Positions 12,373 to 25,290 of a stretch of 64,000 nucleotides of DNA are shown one piece after another. The notes below the pieces were generated by a model. That model had not been told where the DNA came from and did no database searches. It saw nothing but the letters and a program-made list of their open reading frames with translations. A program made the position numbers and the translations under genes. Within the stretch, counting starts at the first letter, position 1, and every line of letters starts with the position of its first letter. Origin of the DNA: Corallium rubrum (lineage: Eukaryota; Cnidaria; Anthozoa; Scleralcyonacea; Coralliidae); NCBI GenBank assembly GCA_964035015.1, contig OZ036008.1, positions 10,031,192 through 10,095,191 on the forward strand. The letters run 5' to 3'.

Positions 12373-13180
12373 AAAATCTCTCCGCAATTCGCCTCCATCC
12401 AGCTCAATCCCATCTCACCCAAAACGTACACACTAGACTCATATAAAAGTCATATAAATCAACCCATGAGGCATGTTATGTAATAAAGAACAGTACAGAT
12501 GAGCAAAAACAATAAGCGCTTTCACGATTCTGCAGACTATTCCTTGTTTTAAGATGCATCTAAATCAGAAATTGGTGTGATTACTTGTAATACTATGTAA
12601 ACACAGCCGAAACTAAACGAACAACTTTCAAACAGAGACATGTATGACCTCGTAGAAATGAAACCAACAAGAACAAAGAAGTTTTTCCGCCGCCCCGAAA
12701 GGAAATATACTTGACGCAATGCTTGCATAAAAAATGGCTGTTTGTGGTGGACAAAACGCTCTTAAAAAGAAACAGGCTGTAGGAGTGCACAGTTTACCTA
12801 ATTGCCTAGCAGTGGGCTTACTTGAAGTTGAAATTTGCTGCGTGATGCGTGGTTCGTAAAATCTATACCCTTGCAATGTAAGTGTCTTTATGCTCGCATT
12901 CTTGAGAAAACACAAGTGCTCTTTGTTTTCCAATTTGTAAAATTCTAGACGGTCTCTAAATAGGTGTATATATAGATATAATTAAAGCCAACCAAACTTA
13001 CATCATCGTAACTATTATACAGACCATATTCATAAATGGTTGTGCAATTAATATTCTTTTATGTGCATATAAAATAGCTCCTCTGATGTGCGAAATTCAA
13101 AAGAATCTTTAAATCGTCGGCCATTTATGAAGGTCTCTACCCCCAACCTCAATACCGTTTCATTTACTTGTTCCAAAGTA
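12373..13180. other. No gene recognised
   Basis: Unique-looking AT-rich sequence; minus-strand frames at 12593-12933 have no splice support or domain. Confidence 0.5.
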
Positions 13181-13184
13181 GTGT

Positions 13185-13665
13185 TGCGTAGGCAGTGTTT
13201 TAGATATATGTAGAGCAAAGACGGTAAACTGCAGAGAATAGTTTTAATAACGAAATGACTGACGTTTCAAGCGGAGCCCTTCATCAGAGTAAAAAGTAGA
13301 GTGCTGTGTAGGCAGTGTTTTAGATAGAGCAAAGTGAAAAGATGGTAAACTGCTGAGAATAGTTTTAATAACGAAATACTGACGTTTCAAGCAGAGCCCT
13401 TCATCAGAGTAAAAAGTAGAGTGCTGTGTAGGCAGTGTTTTAGATAGAGCAAAGTGAAAAGATGACAAACTGCTGAGAATAGTTTTGATATCGAAATACT
13501 GACGTTTCAAGCGGAGCCCTTCATCACTCATCAGAGTAAAAACTAGAGTGTTGTGTAGGCAGTGTTTTAGATATAGCAAAGTGAAAAGATGGTAAACTGC
13601 TGAGAATAGTTTCAATAACGAAATACTGACGTTTTGAGCAGAGCCTTTCATTAGAGTAATCCGAG
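13185..13665 (-). repeat. Four tandem ~120-bp F2 units with hammerhead-like motifs
   Basis: Each unit contains ggcagtgttttagata, agagcaaagtgaaaagatg and gacgtttcaagc. Minus-strand motif copies at about 13257-13292 and 13377-13411 are intact; the third has an insertion and the fourth is mutated. Confidence 0.85.
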
Positions 13666-14073
13666 AGTCCACACAAAAGTTAAAATTATAAGCATACTTC
13701 GAAAAAGATAAGGTAGGTAATTTGTGCATAGCTTCTTTGTCAATATTGTAACATATTCTGAAATGACCCCTTCGTAATTTTCTTTACCTTTTTTTTTTAA
13801 ACACAAATGAATAGTCGAGTCTTACTTATTAGTCTTCACTGTCTGGTTGTTGTTTACTCTAGCGATTCACGCATGCGCAAACGTTTGGCAACGGTGTCCT
13901 ATAGCTCTTGTATAGTAACTATTAAACTACCGTATAGAATATTACAAGTATATCATATTCTGTAAGTTATAGTTTAAATAAAAATATTCAATTAACAACT
14001 ATCAATATACAATATTGTTCTATATGATACTTAACTCGTTAAATATAGGAACTAAGTTTATTTAACTAATTAT
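13666..14073. other. No gene recognised
   Basis: AT-rich spacer with no recognised feature. Confidence 0.5.
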
Positions 14074-14174
14074 ACTATATATAAAGTATATATTTGATAT
14101 ATAGTTATATTTAACGTGTTTAGTATAGTATGGGAAGTTAACTATATAGTTACAGTTAGAAGATTCAAGAACTA

Positions 14175-14216
<42 letters not shown>

Positions 14217-14240
14217 TCTATATATATATCTATATATATA

Positions 14241-14291
<51 letters not shown>

Positions 14292-14399
14292 TATATATTA
14301 TAGTTCTTGAATCTTCTAACTGTAACTATAGTTAACTTCCCATACTAAACACGTTAAATGTAACTCTATATCAAATATATATATACTTTATATATAGTA
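14074..14399. repeat. Large palindrome around a (TA)n core
   Basis: The left arm (taacgtgtttagtatagtat, agaagattcaagaactat) is repeated inverted after a TA-rich centre at 14180-14290. Able to form a long cruciform. Confidence 0.9.
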
Positions 14400-14454
14400 T
14401 TTGAATGTTTAATCAGGTGTTTGTAAATACTGTTAAAACATTGATTAATAAAAC

Positions 14455-14935
14455 ATCAATGTTTTATCAAAGTTATTAGACACTAGCGGCTCAAATTCAG
14501 TTTTTTTCTGAGTTAAAATGATCTTATCTAACGTTTTTTACAACTCTTAAACAAAGTATTCATCATGTACACTTAGAATTTGATAAGTAAGTTTCAATAT
14601 TCGCGTCCGATCTTTATATGGGAATTTACAATGGCTCGGCTTTGGCTCGCCATTGTAAATGCCCATAAAGATCGGCCGCTCAAATTTTTACTACTTCAAA
14701 AACTCATTAATAATTCACGCTCGCTATTTTCGATGAACTTTTTCTTCGATTTTGCAGCTCAGACAACTTCAATTTTCAAAATTGATTTCTATGAGCTTAT
14801 TATATGGATAGTTTTTTAAGCCGTTTAAAACATTCGCAGTATTTGTTTTATCAGATCTAAAACACTCGGCTATAGTTACAGTTAGAATATTCAAGAACAA
14901 TAAAGTCCTATAACGCCTACAATATATGGTTCATA
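14455..14935. mobile_element. R1-type fold-back
   Basis: ccgatctttatatgggaatt...caatggc is inverted at its centre; flanks contain ttcaaaaactcattaataat as in other R1 copies. Confidence 0.6.
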
Positions 14936-15718
14936 TATACTTAACTCGTTGAATATGGGGACTAATTAACTTCATTATATACTATAGAAATACAATACAT
15001 TTGATGTCGATTTTTATTTAACATGAAAGAGTGAAAAATTTAAAGCAAAGTGGTGATAAACTGACGAGTAACGAAATACTGATGGGATTTTTTTTTACTG
15101 AACGGAGGGAGCCCTTCATCAATACTTCACTGTATGCTAATACATACAGTACTCTATAATTATTTATCGTTTTAAGAGTGTGAGGTTAACTAAGCTATAT
15201 ATAGTTTTAATCACTAGAAGACTCAAGACATTAGAATATGGTAAGATAAAAGTGCCCAGAGCCTGCGAATCTCTGGGTACGAGATTGTGTGGAAACAATT
15301 GAAATATAGTAAGTGTTGCCAATAGGTAAACCATGACTCAACGTCGTAGAGAATTTCGTAATATATTTGTAAGATACATTCTAAAATGATTGAGTTTGAT
15401 TAGATTACATTGATAATAATTAATTGGAAAATAAACGACTAAACACACTTTACAAATGATCAGTTAAATACCTGAAGAGTGCATGGGTCTCTACAGCTTG
15501 AAACGACGCACTCCCGTCATACATACGCAAACTTCTCTCTATCACAGACCTACTCGCTATTTGGTTCAGTAACTGTCCGATTGTTATAACAAGATTACGA
15601 TTCCCGCCTGGTACCTCGATTGCTACAATTTTGACAAAAAGAGTATAATCAATTAAAATAAGTAACAAAATACAAAATATAATTTTATTGTTCAGTATAC
15701 TCGCGGACTGTCCGAAAC

Positions 15719-15930
15719 AGTAAGGTTTGACTGATATACTGCCGAAACAGAGAACGTATAGGAGTCTAACGTTTCGAGCCGGAAGGCTTCGTTGGCCGAG
15801 AGAAACGTGAAGAAGGGCCTTTAAAGGGCCTTCCGACTCGAAACGTTAATGCTTTAATGCTTTAATGAATACTCCTAAATCAGACTCCTACGTTCTCTGT
15901 TTCGGCAGTATATCTAATCTTACTATATTT
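15719..15930. mobile_element. Decayed F1 fold-back
   Basis: Same arms (atatactgccgaaacagaga / tctctgtttcggcagtatat) as the 5.2-kb element; the CTGANGA core is damaged. Directly abuts the next MITE. Confidence 0.75.
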
Positions 15931-16364
15931 CAATAGACGACTTTCAGGCTCATGCGCAGTAGCAACTTTACTTCAAATTTTCATCGGAGGTAAAAACAAC
16001 TGTTTTAGCTGGAACGAGCATATTGAAAATAGTAGAAGTGCAAAGTTTGAAGCGAATTGCTTAACAAATGGAAAAGTTTCACAAGTGGAAAGTTGACCAT
16101 TCCAACAGGGATTTATTAGTGATTTAATAGGGATTTTGGCTTGGCGGGCGGGAGTTGCACGCCAAGCCAAAATCCCTATTAAATCCCTAGTGGAGAGCAA
16201 AACTTCCGAAGAGCATAGCTTTCGCACTATTTGTCCGATTTATTTTAAACTTTGCACTTTTACTATTTTTAATATGATCTTTCCAGCTAAAACAGTTGTT
16301 TTTACCTCCGATGAAAATTTGAAGTAAAGTTGCTACTGCGCATGAGCCTGAAAGTCGTCTATTG
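15931..16364. mobile_element. 434-bp fold-back MITE with terminal repeats of about 85 bp
   Basis: Ends caatagacgactttcaggct and agcctgaaagtcgtctattg; a second inner palindrome centres on ttggcttggcgggcgggagt. Confidence 0.88.
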
Positions 16365-17560
16365 TTGTAAACTAGTGGAGTCTAGTATAGAGTACAATTA
16401 TAGTAAAGTCTAAATAAATAAACAAGACGTCTGAGTCAGACGTTCACTCGGGATACTGATTGTAGTGTTATTGCAGCAATCACAAAGTCGTTGCCTGAAT
16501 CGAAAGCCTCCCTTCCGCAGAGGTTCTATACCGGGCGAGCAAATGTGGGAGTGGGCCGAGGAAGATCAGATCAGACGTGGTGCATCCTCACATTGGCCGG
16601 AACATATTTACGACCAAAACAGTTGTCAGCCACATCTGATCACTGTTGAACGACAAAGTCAGTCAGTCTATTTCGAAATCCACCAACAATGATGGGCAAG
16701 AACACCTTGATCAAAAGGCAAAGCTGTTCAACTTTTTGTCCAACTCCAAAAGCGAAAGGAGCAAAGGGCTTACAACATGTCTTACGGCCTCACTCAGTCA
16801 CACGGCTAACAACTCTCACCGGATGGAAGTAAAAATTGCAAAAATGCAACATCGTGACACCCACAGAAAAAAACCCGAGCCAAAACCTAGACTTGGTCTA
16901 TCACAGATAGCCCGAGTAATAACAAAAGAGAATGTCACTATACTATCTGTTTGCAGACCGGCAGTCAAAAGCTTGTGAACTAAATAAATATTTTAAACCA
17001 GAGAACGTCTAAAAACCTAATATGAATAATCCTGGTTTCGCTTCAAACATCTTTAAACAAAAGAGAAGTTAATTCTTTGAACGTTTTCATGGTGTTTTCA
17101 TTTTACGTGGTGTTTCATTGAACGTTTTCATTTTGCGTGGTGTTTCCACAAAACTTATTTATAAAAGAGAAGTTAACGAGCAACAACGCGAACCTTCTTC
17201 ACCGACCGCACTGCAATATAACATATTTTAAAAAAACTCAGCACGCAAACAACAGTTCCGACAATGAATACTAAACAAAATGTAGATATTACACAATAAT
17301 TATAGCATGGCGGTAGATCACTGAATCCAGTATTAAGGAATTACTAAAATGTGCTTAGTTGCACAGTCGTAGATAATTATAAGATCGCTAATGTATAGAT
17401 AAGATCAGCCAGGGAGAAAAAACGGATGAGGTTAAAATACCAGTTGAGCCGTCTTTCAAAAGACTTTTTGTTTAACTGTGGGGCTATATTTGTATAGTGC
17501 CCTATAAGAAGTATATTCGTGCAAAGTTTTTACATTCCAAGCGTAGCAATAAGGCGCTTT
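16365..17560. other. Unassigned; possible decayed coding sequence at 16.46-16.98 kb
   Basis: Overlapping frames of 75 and 110 codons have a less AT-rich composition than their surroundings but no recognisable domain. 17.06-17.17 kb has fragments of the F4 element (gtggtgtttccacaaaact). Confidence 0.35.
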
Positions 17561-17564
17561 GCTA

Positions 17565-17680
17565 CACTGTTAATTTCAAGGAGTCAATTCAACTCCAAAA
17601 GGAGTTATTCTGAACCTAAGTTAGGTTCAGAATAACTCCTTTTGCCTTGGAGTCAAACTGACTCCCTGAAATTAACAGTG
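17565..17680. repeat. 116-bp near-perfect palindrome
   Basis: cactgttaatttcaaggagt is mirrored by actccctgaaattaacagtg, and aggagttattctgaacctaa by its inverse at the centre. Confidence 0.9.
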
Positions 17681-17743
17681 TATATGAATTGAAAATATCA
17701 AAGATCTTTAATTATAATGTAATGCTTTCTAGAATGTAGCAAT

Positions 17744-17891
17744 TTAACCCATTCCAGCATGAGCCAGCCAAAGAATAGCCTGTGTTCCAGTCCAAAGAAA
17801 GGCCTCTTTATTTTTTACTCTGTCTAACACCGGACGATTTTACTCACGAAAAGGAGAACCCTTAAACATCCTATAGCCAGCAATGGGTTAA
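17744..17891. mobile_element. TTAACCCATT MITE with TCTGGCGTTAG core
   Basis: Ends ttaacccatt and aatgggttaa; carries one inverted copy of the 25-bp satellite word (ctctgtctaacaccggacga). Confidence 0.8.
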
Positions 17892-17908
17892 CAAGTGAAT
17901 GACGTGAT

Positions 17909-18579
17909 CAGGGACGCCGGAACGATAAAAGGGCAAGAGGGGCAAACTCCCGTCAAAGGGCACTTTTGCTGATATCTTTTTTTTTACTACTGCTAGGTTG
18001 CCTTAACTTGCCATGTATGAACACTGTACAGTGTAATTTTTAGAGTATTTAACGATCAGCTATTTACTAAGCTAATTTATTAGCTAAACTAAAAGTAAGT
18101 ACAACAACAACGTTCATACCTTTATTCAAAAACCCGTACGAATGTACGATTCAGGGACATGCAAGGTGTTTTTCTTTCGAAAAACACTACTTCCAAAATG
18201 GTTGATAAAAATCATGAATTGTAAAGTAATGTATATATTTCAGATTGAATGTTAAACCAAAAAATGTATATTTTGATCAACAGAATTAAACAACAAAATG
18301 TTTTGTCGCGTCAGTTGCGCCATATATTAAATAAATGCACTTTATATGTGGCTGAGCGCTTTAAAACATTCTCTTATATCAGGTATGCTTACAGTTTACT
18401 ATGTTTCTTCGCAGTGTGTCGAAGGTTAAATGCGCAAGTTAGACCATATGAAACAGTTTGCGTAGTATTTGACAAGTATATTTTTAAAACCCAAACGGCA
18501 CTTCTGCCCCCCTTGCCCCTCCTGGCAAAAGGCAGGAGGGGCAACCGCCCCTCCTGCCCCCCCAGTTCCGGCGTCCCTG
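17909..18579. mobile_element. Non-autonomous hAT-like element with 8-bp target duplication
   Basis: cagggacgccggaac at the left and gttccggcgtccctg at the right, each flanked by gacgtgat (17901-17908 and 18580-18587). Interior has no transposase; CAGGG ends and 8-bp duplications are hAT hallmarks. Confidence 0.85.
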
Positions 18580-18587
18580 GACGTGAT

Positions 18588-18714
18588 TGACCCATTCCAG
18601 CATGAGCCGGCCAGAAACGGACTCCTATATTTTTAATCCGTCTAACGCCAGATAATCTTACTTGTCAAAGGAATAACCCTGAGACATCCTACGCAACAAT
18701 GGGGTAAAGGTTGT
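18588..18714. mobile_element. Second TTAACCCATT-type MITE
   Basis: Same order of words as 17744-17891 (cccattccagcatgagcc, aacgccagataat, caatgggg). Confidence 0.75.
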
Positions 18715-19072
18715 CAAATAACTCGTGGTAACACCAAATGTAAGATAAAACATATGAACTAGGTTGCATGCTACTACAATTAGTCTTGATCCTACTTTTG
18801 AACTAAAAACATCAATTTACTGCAAAAAGAAACACATTGTAAACTATATGAAGACACACGGTTAATGATGCTGCAGTACACCTATATACATATATTAATG
18901 TAAAGATTACTACATGATATATATTTATGAAATATACGATATATTTATGAAATTCTAATTATACAAGAGTAAACAACGCCAATAGACAGTGTATACGGCT
19001 AAAGATATATGTACACTATAAAATATGGATGTACAAATGATGCAATTACATCGTCGATTGCATCTAAAGATG

Positions 19073-19287
19073 GACACCGTTAATAAAACCATTAATACCT
19101 CCGCCAACGTCAAACTTCAACCTTTCCCAGGAGCACTCGACAGGTTTCTATTGAGCTCAACCAATCAGGTTTAATAACCAGTCTTACGGTGATTGGTTGA
19201 GCTAGATGAAACCTTTCAAATGCTCCTGGGAAACGTTAAATTAAGTATGACGCTGGCCTAGGTAATGTTTTTTTATTAACGGTGTTC
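19073..19287. mobile_element. MITE with GACACCGTTAATAA ends
   Basis: gacaccgttaataaaa and ttttattaacggtgt are inverted; inner tcccaggagca / tgctcctggga and gctcaaccaatca / tgattggttgagc also pair. Confidence 0.8.
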
Positions 19288-19659
19288 ATTCTTAGCCACA
19301 ATCGACGGTATTCTTGATCTTACTAGAATAAACAACATTAATAAACCATGTAGGTAAAGATATACATTCTAAAAACATAAACAGTACTAACCAGCGTGGT
19401 GTCGGTACAAACAGTGTAATTATTCTTGATCTTACTCGAATGAACAATGATTAATATATAAAGTAGCTACAAAACATAACAGTACTATAAATGCACAGCT
19501 GCATGCTATACCACGTACTAGAATGAACAATGAATAATATACACCAGCTACAAAGTCATATATAATCAAAAAACATAACAATATAATGTAGATGTATAGA
19601 ACATTATACCAGAATGCATGCAGGTACTAGTAGCACCACAGTGCAATTATTCCCCATGA

Positions 19660-19885
19660 TCAACATTAACACTTTAAAGTCTGACGACGAGTCTTTAGTA
19701 TTTTATTCTGGCTAACACCAGACGATTTTATGCAGCACAGGGAGAGGTCTAGGCCTCAAAGTGTTAAAACCTATCTCTTTAATGATTTGAAGCCTGAAGA
19801 CGAGTCTTTAGTATTTTATTCTGCTAGACGAAAACGCTAGACGATTTTATTCAGCACATGGAGAGGTCCAGGCCTCAAAGTGTTA
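19660..19885. mobile_element. Two adjacent TCTGGCGTTAG-type MITE copies
   Basis: Both read ctttaatg/aaagt...gacgagtctttagtatttta...gacgattttat...caggcctcaaagtgttaa; tandem arrangement. Confidence 0.7.
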
Positions 19886-20149
19886 ATAAACCAGCTTCAA
19901 AGATATACATTGCAAAAACATGACAGTTCTATAGATGTATGTAAAATTACAAGCATGCATGCATGCAGGTGCTCTATACACCACAACAGTGCAATTATTC
20001 TTGACTTTACTAGAATAAAAGACCATGGCAAAATAGCAACACATTTTCAACTGTGTACCTCAGTTGGTGTTTTGTTAACGGAATGCGAATGCTGGGTAGG
20101 CAGCCGAGCGTGTTAGAAAATAAAGAGAAAATGAAGGTCATTTAAACCC

Positions 20150-20875
20150 TTGACTACCAAGGGTCTTCCCTTGACGAGTAAAATCGTCTTGCGTTAGCCA
20201 GAATAAAATCGTCTGGAGTTAGCCACAGTAAAATCGTCTTGCGTTAGCCAGAATAAAATCGTCTGGAGTTAGCCAGAGTAAAATCGTCTGGAGTTAGCCA
20301 GAATAAAATCGTCTGGAGTTAGCCACAGTAAAATCGTCTTGCGTTAGCCAGAATAAAATCGTCTGGAGTTAGCCAGAGTAAAATCGTCTGGAGTTAGCCA
20401 GAGTAAAATCGTCTGGAGTTAGACAGAGTAAAATCGTCTGGAGTTAGACAGAGTAAAATCGTCTGGAGTTAGACAGAGTAAAATCGTCTGGAGTTAGACA
20501 GAGTAAACTCGTCTGGAGTTAGACAGAGTAAAATCGTCTGGAGTTAGACAGAGTAAAATCGTCTGGAGTTAGACAGAGTAAAATCGTCTGGAGTTAGACA
20601 GAGTAAAATCGTCTGGAGTTAGACAGAGTAAAATCGTCTTGCGTTAGCCAGAGTAAAATCGTCTGGAGTTAGACAGAATAAAATCGTCTTGCGTTAGCCA
20701 GAGTAAAATCGTCTTGCGTTAGCCACAGTAAAATCGTCTTGCGTTAGCCAGAGTAAAATCGTCTTGCGTTAGCCACAGTAAAATCGTGTTGCGTTAGCCA
20801 CAGTAAAATCGTCTTGCGTTAGAGTAAAATACTAAGGGTGCGTCCACACGCGTGCTTCGGAGTCAAAGGGTTAAC
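20150..20875. repeat. Second 25-bp array (about 26 units) inside a MITE
   Basis: Units tctggagttagccagagt and tcttgcgttagccacagt, related to the 9.6-kb satellite. Flanks acccttgactaccaagg and gagtcaaagggtta look like the ends of the host MITE. Confidence 0.92.
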
Positions 20876-21431
20876 ACGCACAAAATATTCAGATTCTTGA
20901 GATAACAAAACGTAAAAAATGGTCATGCTAGCAATGTTATATCCTAGTACATTCTTCAAGAAACCTTGGTAACGAAAGCATAGTTTAGATTGGGTATATA
21001 CCGCAGACTCCAAATCTAAAATTTGATATTTTTAATTCGTATTAATGATGAACAAACATGTACAAACTGATAACTGAATAGCTAGAAGATTAAAATTTAT
21101 TCTACAATGTTATCCAAAAGTTACGGTCTTGCATTTTTACTACACATACATATCAAGTTATATATGTATAAATTATTAATATTAATAAACTACAGGGATT
21201 AGTAATACGAAAGTAAAAACTAAAATGGATCAAACAATGTTCAAGTATACGCAGAAGCGAAAGATTGGAACTCTCTTCCAATAAATATCAGAGAGATAAC
21301 CTCTATAAATATTTTTAAACCGACAATTTTTACATATCTTTTAGATTGCGATGTAAATTCCCATAATTGTATTCTTTAGTGTAGTTTTTAGAAGTTTTTT
21401 ATAACTTTCATATAATTTGTAAACATTGTTC

Positions 21432-21990
21432 ATTTTTTTATTTATTTAAAGATTTACCTAAAAAGGCAGGTGTTGTACTATAGGACACGAGATCCCCTTC
21501 AAGGTACACTCACCAATATTAAGATACATTACAAAAATTATACTAAAACTAAATAATCTAAACTAACAACTACATACAGATACAGTGTTAATTCTACGAC
21601 ACTTAGGGCAGACTAATTTAAAAGTACGAATATTGTCAGGATCAAAAACAGTATTTAGCTAGCCTATTAAAATAAAACGTCTTCAAGTACTTTTTGAAAC
21701 TAATAAGTGAAGGACAACACTTAACGTTATCCGGTAACGAATTCCACAAATGAACAATTCTATTAAAGAATTATTCTCGAAATAGAGAGGTTCTCGTGTA
21801 CAGCACGTTGAAATTTTGTCCAGATATAGAACATCGAGTGCGATTTTTACAGACGGATAAATAATTATATCTATGTCTAACTTAACAATACCATTTTTGC
21901 ACTTGTAAAAGGAGACAAGGTCGAGGTTTTCAAGCCAATAATTAATCGGCGGTAGATTCAATTTTAACAAACGTTTCTAACAGGGATCTA
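21432..21990 (-). mobile_element. 3' end of a non-LTR retrotransposon (minus strand)
   Basis: A minus-strand frame encodes LPPINYWLENLDLVSFYKC and a following stretch ending before a stop, the family-typical C-terminal region of cnidarian L2/CR1/RTE-like reverse transcriptases, then a 3' UTR. Truncated and degenerate. Confidence 0.65.
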
Positions 21991-22005
21991 ACAGTTTAAT
22001 AAAGA

Positions 22006-22007
<2 letters not shown>

Positions 22008-22072
<65 letters not shown>
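22008..22072. repeat. (TTA)n microsatellite
   Basis: About 20 units, between two retroelement tails. Confidence 0.95.
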
Positions 22073-22082
22073 ACAAAGAAAC

Positions 22083-22521
<439 letters not shown>

Positions 22522-22714
22522 GTATGTGGTTTCAGATGGATTAGAAAACAAATAAGTTGTACACGTTCGTATAAAATACACAAAAGAATACTTTTCTGTG
22601 ATTTCGGCTTTGGTATCATATGAAAGCAACCAGATCTGCCACAATAATTGTAAATTTCGTTTCAGCAGTTTATTGAAAGAAGCCTCTCGTGCATGGCCAG
22701 GAATAAGTTACAAA

Positions 22715-22820
22715 CTACCTCTTTAGCGTTTTCCTGTCCGCATAGCTGCTTCATTCTGGTTCACACCAGGTGATTTTAATGATCTCTTAGACAAACCCCG
22801 GACATGGAATAAGTTAAAGA
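22715..22820. mobile_element. TCTGGCGTTAG-type MITE, diverged
   Basis: cctgtccgcatag...ttcattctggttcacaccag...ggacatggaataagtt follows the family's order of words. Confidence 0.5.
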
Positions 22821-23184
22821 ATGTTCAGCAATCACGATTGTTAATACACTATACCCACTAAAAACCTAAGACCAACGCCTTGGAAAGATTCATAAAAGTT
22901 CAGTTCCAAAGGTCAAGTTATACGTGTCGTAATATCAGGAATCGAGCACGTTCCAGAATTACGACGAGGAGGTTCGATTTTTAATTTCCAGCGCCCACAT
23001 ACCGCGAGTTTCAAAATGAAAGGAATTAAAGACACACCCAAGAATAGTAGGAGGCAGCTATTAATAACGAACAAGTATTGAGGAAGCAATATATAAGACT
23101 TTGCACTACCAAGAGTTACACTTCAGTCCTTCATACAATCAATCAATACGACCAGGATCTTGAAAAGCTTTCCAAAACCAAAGA

Positions 23185-23220
<36 letters not shown>

Positions 23221-23340
23221 AGGTAAGCATCAATGTTATATTGTATATTCAAACTTATTTTCTATCATCGCTAGTGGTTGAACACCAATATGTACATAAC
23301 GGTATGCTATTTAAGCGAGTTGCCTTTCATCGCTCAGGAC

Positions 23341-23560
23341 TGAATATAGTTAAGTCTATATTAGACGGGGTTAGTATATATATGGGCAATGGGTGATCGG
23401 TCTGTTCGAGTTAATTTAAGGGGGTTATGTGAGCGAGTTGTTGGTTCCCTTCTCTGCTTTGAGGGTTATTCTCTGGGGGGTTTTTCTCACGTTTTACAGT
23501 CAAAATGGAAATACCTTCCCACTTCTGCTTCTGTAGTTGGTTGTGTATTACTGTATTTCT
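23341..23560 (+). mobile_element. Diverged 5S-SINE copy
   Basis: agacggggttagtatata, gggtgatcg, ttggttcccttct and gagggttattc are decayed forms of the SINE words at 25.3 kb. Confidence 0.5.
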
Positions 23561-23779
23561 GTAGCCGCTACTGAAGCGTGAGGAAAGTCTAGCGTGTATT
23601 ATTCGTCTGTTGGTATTAATTTGGGATAAACATCTATTGTATTATGATTAAATGCCATTTCAAGCTAAATTATACTATTTTTGTACAGTTTTCAACAAAA
23701 AATTTTCTCAGGCTTCGTATTCAGTTGTATGTACGGTATATATAGAGCTATATATCTACTGTATATGTTATAGATTTGT

Positions 23780-23935
23780 ATATATCTAATTTCTACGTTT
23801 CTCTCTGACGAAGGGCCTTCGCTCGAAACGTTAGACCACTTATACGTTCTCTGTTTCGGCAGTATTAACCTACTATACCATATTTCGATTGTTGTTTCAA
23901 CACTGCCTATACGCAGCACACTACTTTTATTGTAT
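23780..23935 (+). mobile_element. F1 element part with intact motif
   Basis: Right half of an F1 repeat: hammerhead-like motif at 23802-23835 (TCT, CTGACGA, hairpin, GAA, ACGTT, AGA) then tctctgtttcggcagta and the shared tail cgcagcacactactttt. A second fragment with a mutated core is at 24325-24400. Confidence 0.75.
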
Positions 23936-24842
23936 ATATCTAATGTACATTGTATCTACTGTATCTATCGTTGGTTCCCTCCAGTATTTCAAGGGTTATT
24001 CGCCATGTTTTTCACCCGCTCTGCAAAATCCATTCTAGCTTAATTACAGACCCTTTTGACTTAATGACTTAATCGGTCTTAGCTATAGTGGCCCCAATTA
24101 CTAGACCCTTAGCGGTAAGCTAGAGCGTTGTATAATAGACACTGAAACACATAGTTAATAATGAACAACTTTTCAAAATAACATTTGTATGTGTACTGTA
24201 CCTAAAGTTGTATCTACCTTATGTATAATGTTGTATATTTATACTTTATATATAGTTTTGTATATAATATAGGTTGTATATACGGTCCTGTATAAAGTTG
24301 TATACTTACTGTACATACATATACTCTGAGAAGGGCCTTCGCTTGAAACGTTAGACTCCTACGTTCTCTGTTTCAGCAGTATAACCTTACTATATTTCGT
24401 GTACGGTATATAGATTTGTATCTCTATTGTACATATAGCTGTGTCTCCTGTACAGATAATCTTAGGGACTTTAAGATTCAGACAACGGACTTCGGCTACG
24501 GTAGAAAGTTTAACAGTGATATTAAATGGTAGTGTATTTATACATTCAACTTTCAAGATACATTATCGCACGGACTCGTCTTGTTCTTAAATTCTTGAAG
24601 AGATACACTTGTTCAATCTATGTTAGTCGCGAGAGTAAGGTTAAGCTTTCCCAAGGCTTCTGTAGTAATTCAGTTCTGCGTCGTTCTGCGTTGTCTTTAC
24701 AACGTAAAAATGCTTTTTGGCGTTGTCAACAGAGTCCCGATGGCACGAAAATTACTCTTGGGACCTTCATTTGCAAAAGCTCTTTGTATATGACATAAAA
24801 TTCTATTGTTCAAACACGTTGCCGTAGTCGTTGTGGTTTCTT

Positions 24843-25029
24843 AAGCCTGGTTTTCATATGTCGCCGATGGTCGCCGATTTGTGATTTAGAGGCATGTTAA
24901 AACGGGAAGTGCAGCAGCATGTTAAGTAATAAAGAACAATGCAGAAAAGCAGTGCTTTCATTCTTTTACTTAACATGCATCTAAATCATGGGTCGGCGAT
25001 TATCGGCGACATATGAGAACCAGGCTTTA
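24843..25029. mobile_element. 187-bp MITE
   Basis: aagcctggttttcatatgtc and gacatatgagaaccaggctt are inverted; acttaacatgcatctaaatc also pairs internally. Confidence 0.88.
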
Positions 25030-25290
25030 AAGTCCCTTTTATGTACTGTAAGGTGGAGTTGCATCTACTCTATCTGAGTTAGAGTCACAAATAAAGTAAA
25101 GATTGGGTGCAATAACCAACGGTTAGAAACTGCGAATTCCCTGCAACTATCTTTAAGACAAAAAACTTAATGTCTTGCGAATCAAGTATGGCTTATAAGG
25201 TCTTAGCTTTCAATCGTTACACCCTTGTTCATTTTCGAGTTCGAATTCATAACGATACAGTACATTTTGTAAATGTTGCACTCGTCTAAG

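Noticed and set aside
16465-16978. Protein-coding exon
   Set aside because: Two overlapping frames of moderate length but no domain, splice context or similarity that I recognise; kept only as unassigned.
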